DNA of 32,159 bases from Akkermansiaceae bacterium (lineage in GTDB: Bacteria > Verrucomicrobiota > Verrucomicrobiia > Verrucomicrobiales > Akkermansiaceae): contig CAISTY010000106.1 of assembly GCA_903888515.1 (NCBI GenBank), forward strand, positions 1-32,159, read 5' to 3'. Shown piece by piece: positions 32,149-32,159 of this stretch. A program made the position numbers and the translations under genes. Under the pieces are notes generated by a model. The model was not told where the DNA came from. It did not search any database and worked only from the letters and a program-made list of their open reading frames with translations. Numbering within the stretch: position 1 is the first letter of the stretch; the number at the start of each line of letters is the position of its first letter.

Positions 32149-32159
32149 CTGGAGGGTAG

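Larger units (their letters stand above)
31770..32159. other. Gene-free stretch with inverted repeats and simple sequence
   Basis: No gene is supported. It contains a 134-bp segment bounded by a 10-bp inverted repeat (31796-31929), a hairpin CACGGGCA/TGCCCGTG (31997-32016), pyrimidine-rich CAATCC/CTTCCTC repeats (32024-32090) and a hairpin GGTCGC/GCGACC with a GGA loop (32134-32148). Confidence 0.5.

Noticed and set aside
1..32159. CRISPR arrays, tRNA and rRNA genes
   Set aside because: No regularly spaced repeats and no cloverleaf or rRNA-like sequence were found by eye.

Overview
This window is about 32 kb of GC-rich bacterial chromosome. The core genes are ordinary housekeeping genes. The complex I gene set with two nuoM genes, REP-type hairpins with a GGA loop, a RAYT-like transposase relic and short intergenic repeats suggest a Verrucomicrobiota-like organism. 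That is an inference: the window has no rRNA, tRNA or marker gene that settles taxonomy. I saw no tRNA, rRNA or CRISPR array.

Left part (1-9390): the end of an unknown gene, a decayed toxin-antitoxin (TA) locus, bioD, an intact vapBC pair, rsmB (16S rRNA m5C methyltransferase), an RhlE-like DEAD-box helicase, a Phd/YoeB TA pair with cassette-like borders, a repeat-rich gap, an Ldh2-type dehydrogenase, a cyclophilin and prfA (release factor 1).

Middle (9391-16690): an accessory island bounded by two same-orientation copies of the nuoN 3' end (9632-9728 and the true nuoN end at 16692). It holds a TA pair whose toxin has lost its middle, an unknown gene, a HIRAN-domain gene beside a J-domain gene, and a defence locus: an EVE-domain McrB, McrC, and a RecB/Cas4-like nuclease with Cys motifs translationally coupled to mcrC. 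An ORF6N regulator-like gene lies upstream. The McrB-McrC-nuclease trio is the best candidate for an under-described system: a modification-dependent (type IV) restriction locus with two PD-(D/E)XK nucleases.

Right-centre (16692-28780, minus strand): a complex I operon in the order nuoB-C-D-I-H-J-K-L-M-M-N, mostly with 4-nt overlaps. nuoA, E, F and G are not here. The two adjacent nuoM genes fit the so-called 2M type of complex I, and the second NuoM lacks the conserved TM7 lysine. REP-like repeats have entered the 3' end of nuoJ and the 5' end of nuoC.

Right end (28781-32159): transposase wreckage (an IS3-type fragment joined to a RAYT-type C-terminus), then three AT-richer minus-strand genes separated by two sequences with the architecture of integron attC sites. 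This looks like a cassette cluster without an integrase in view. REP-like hairpins and a possible small inverted-repeat element close the window.
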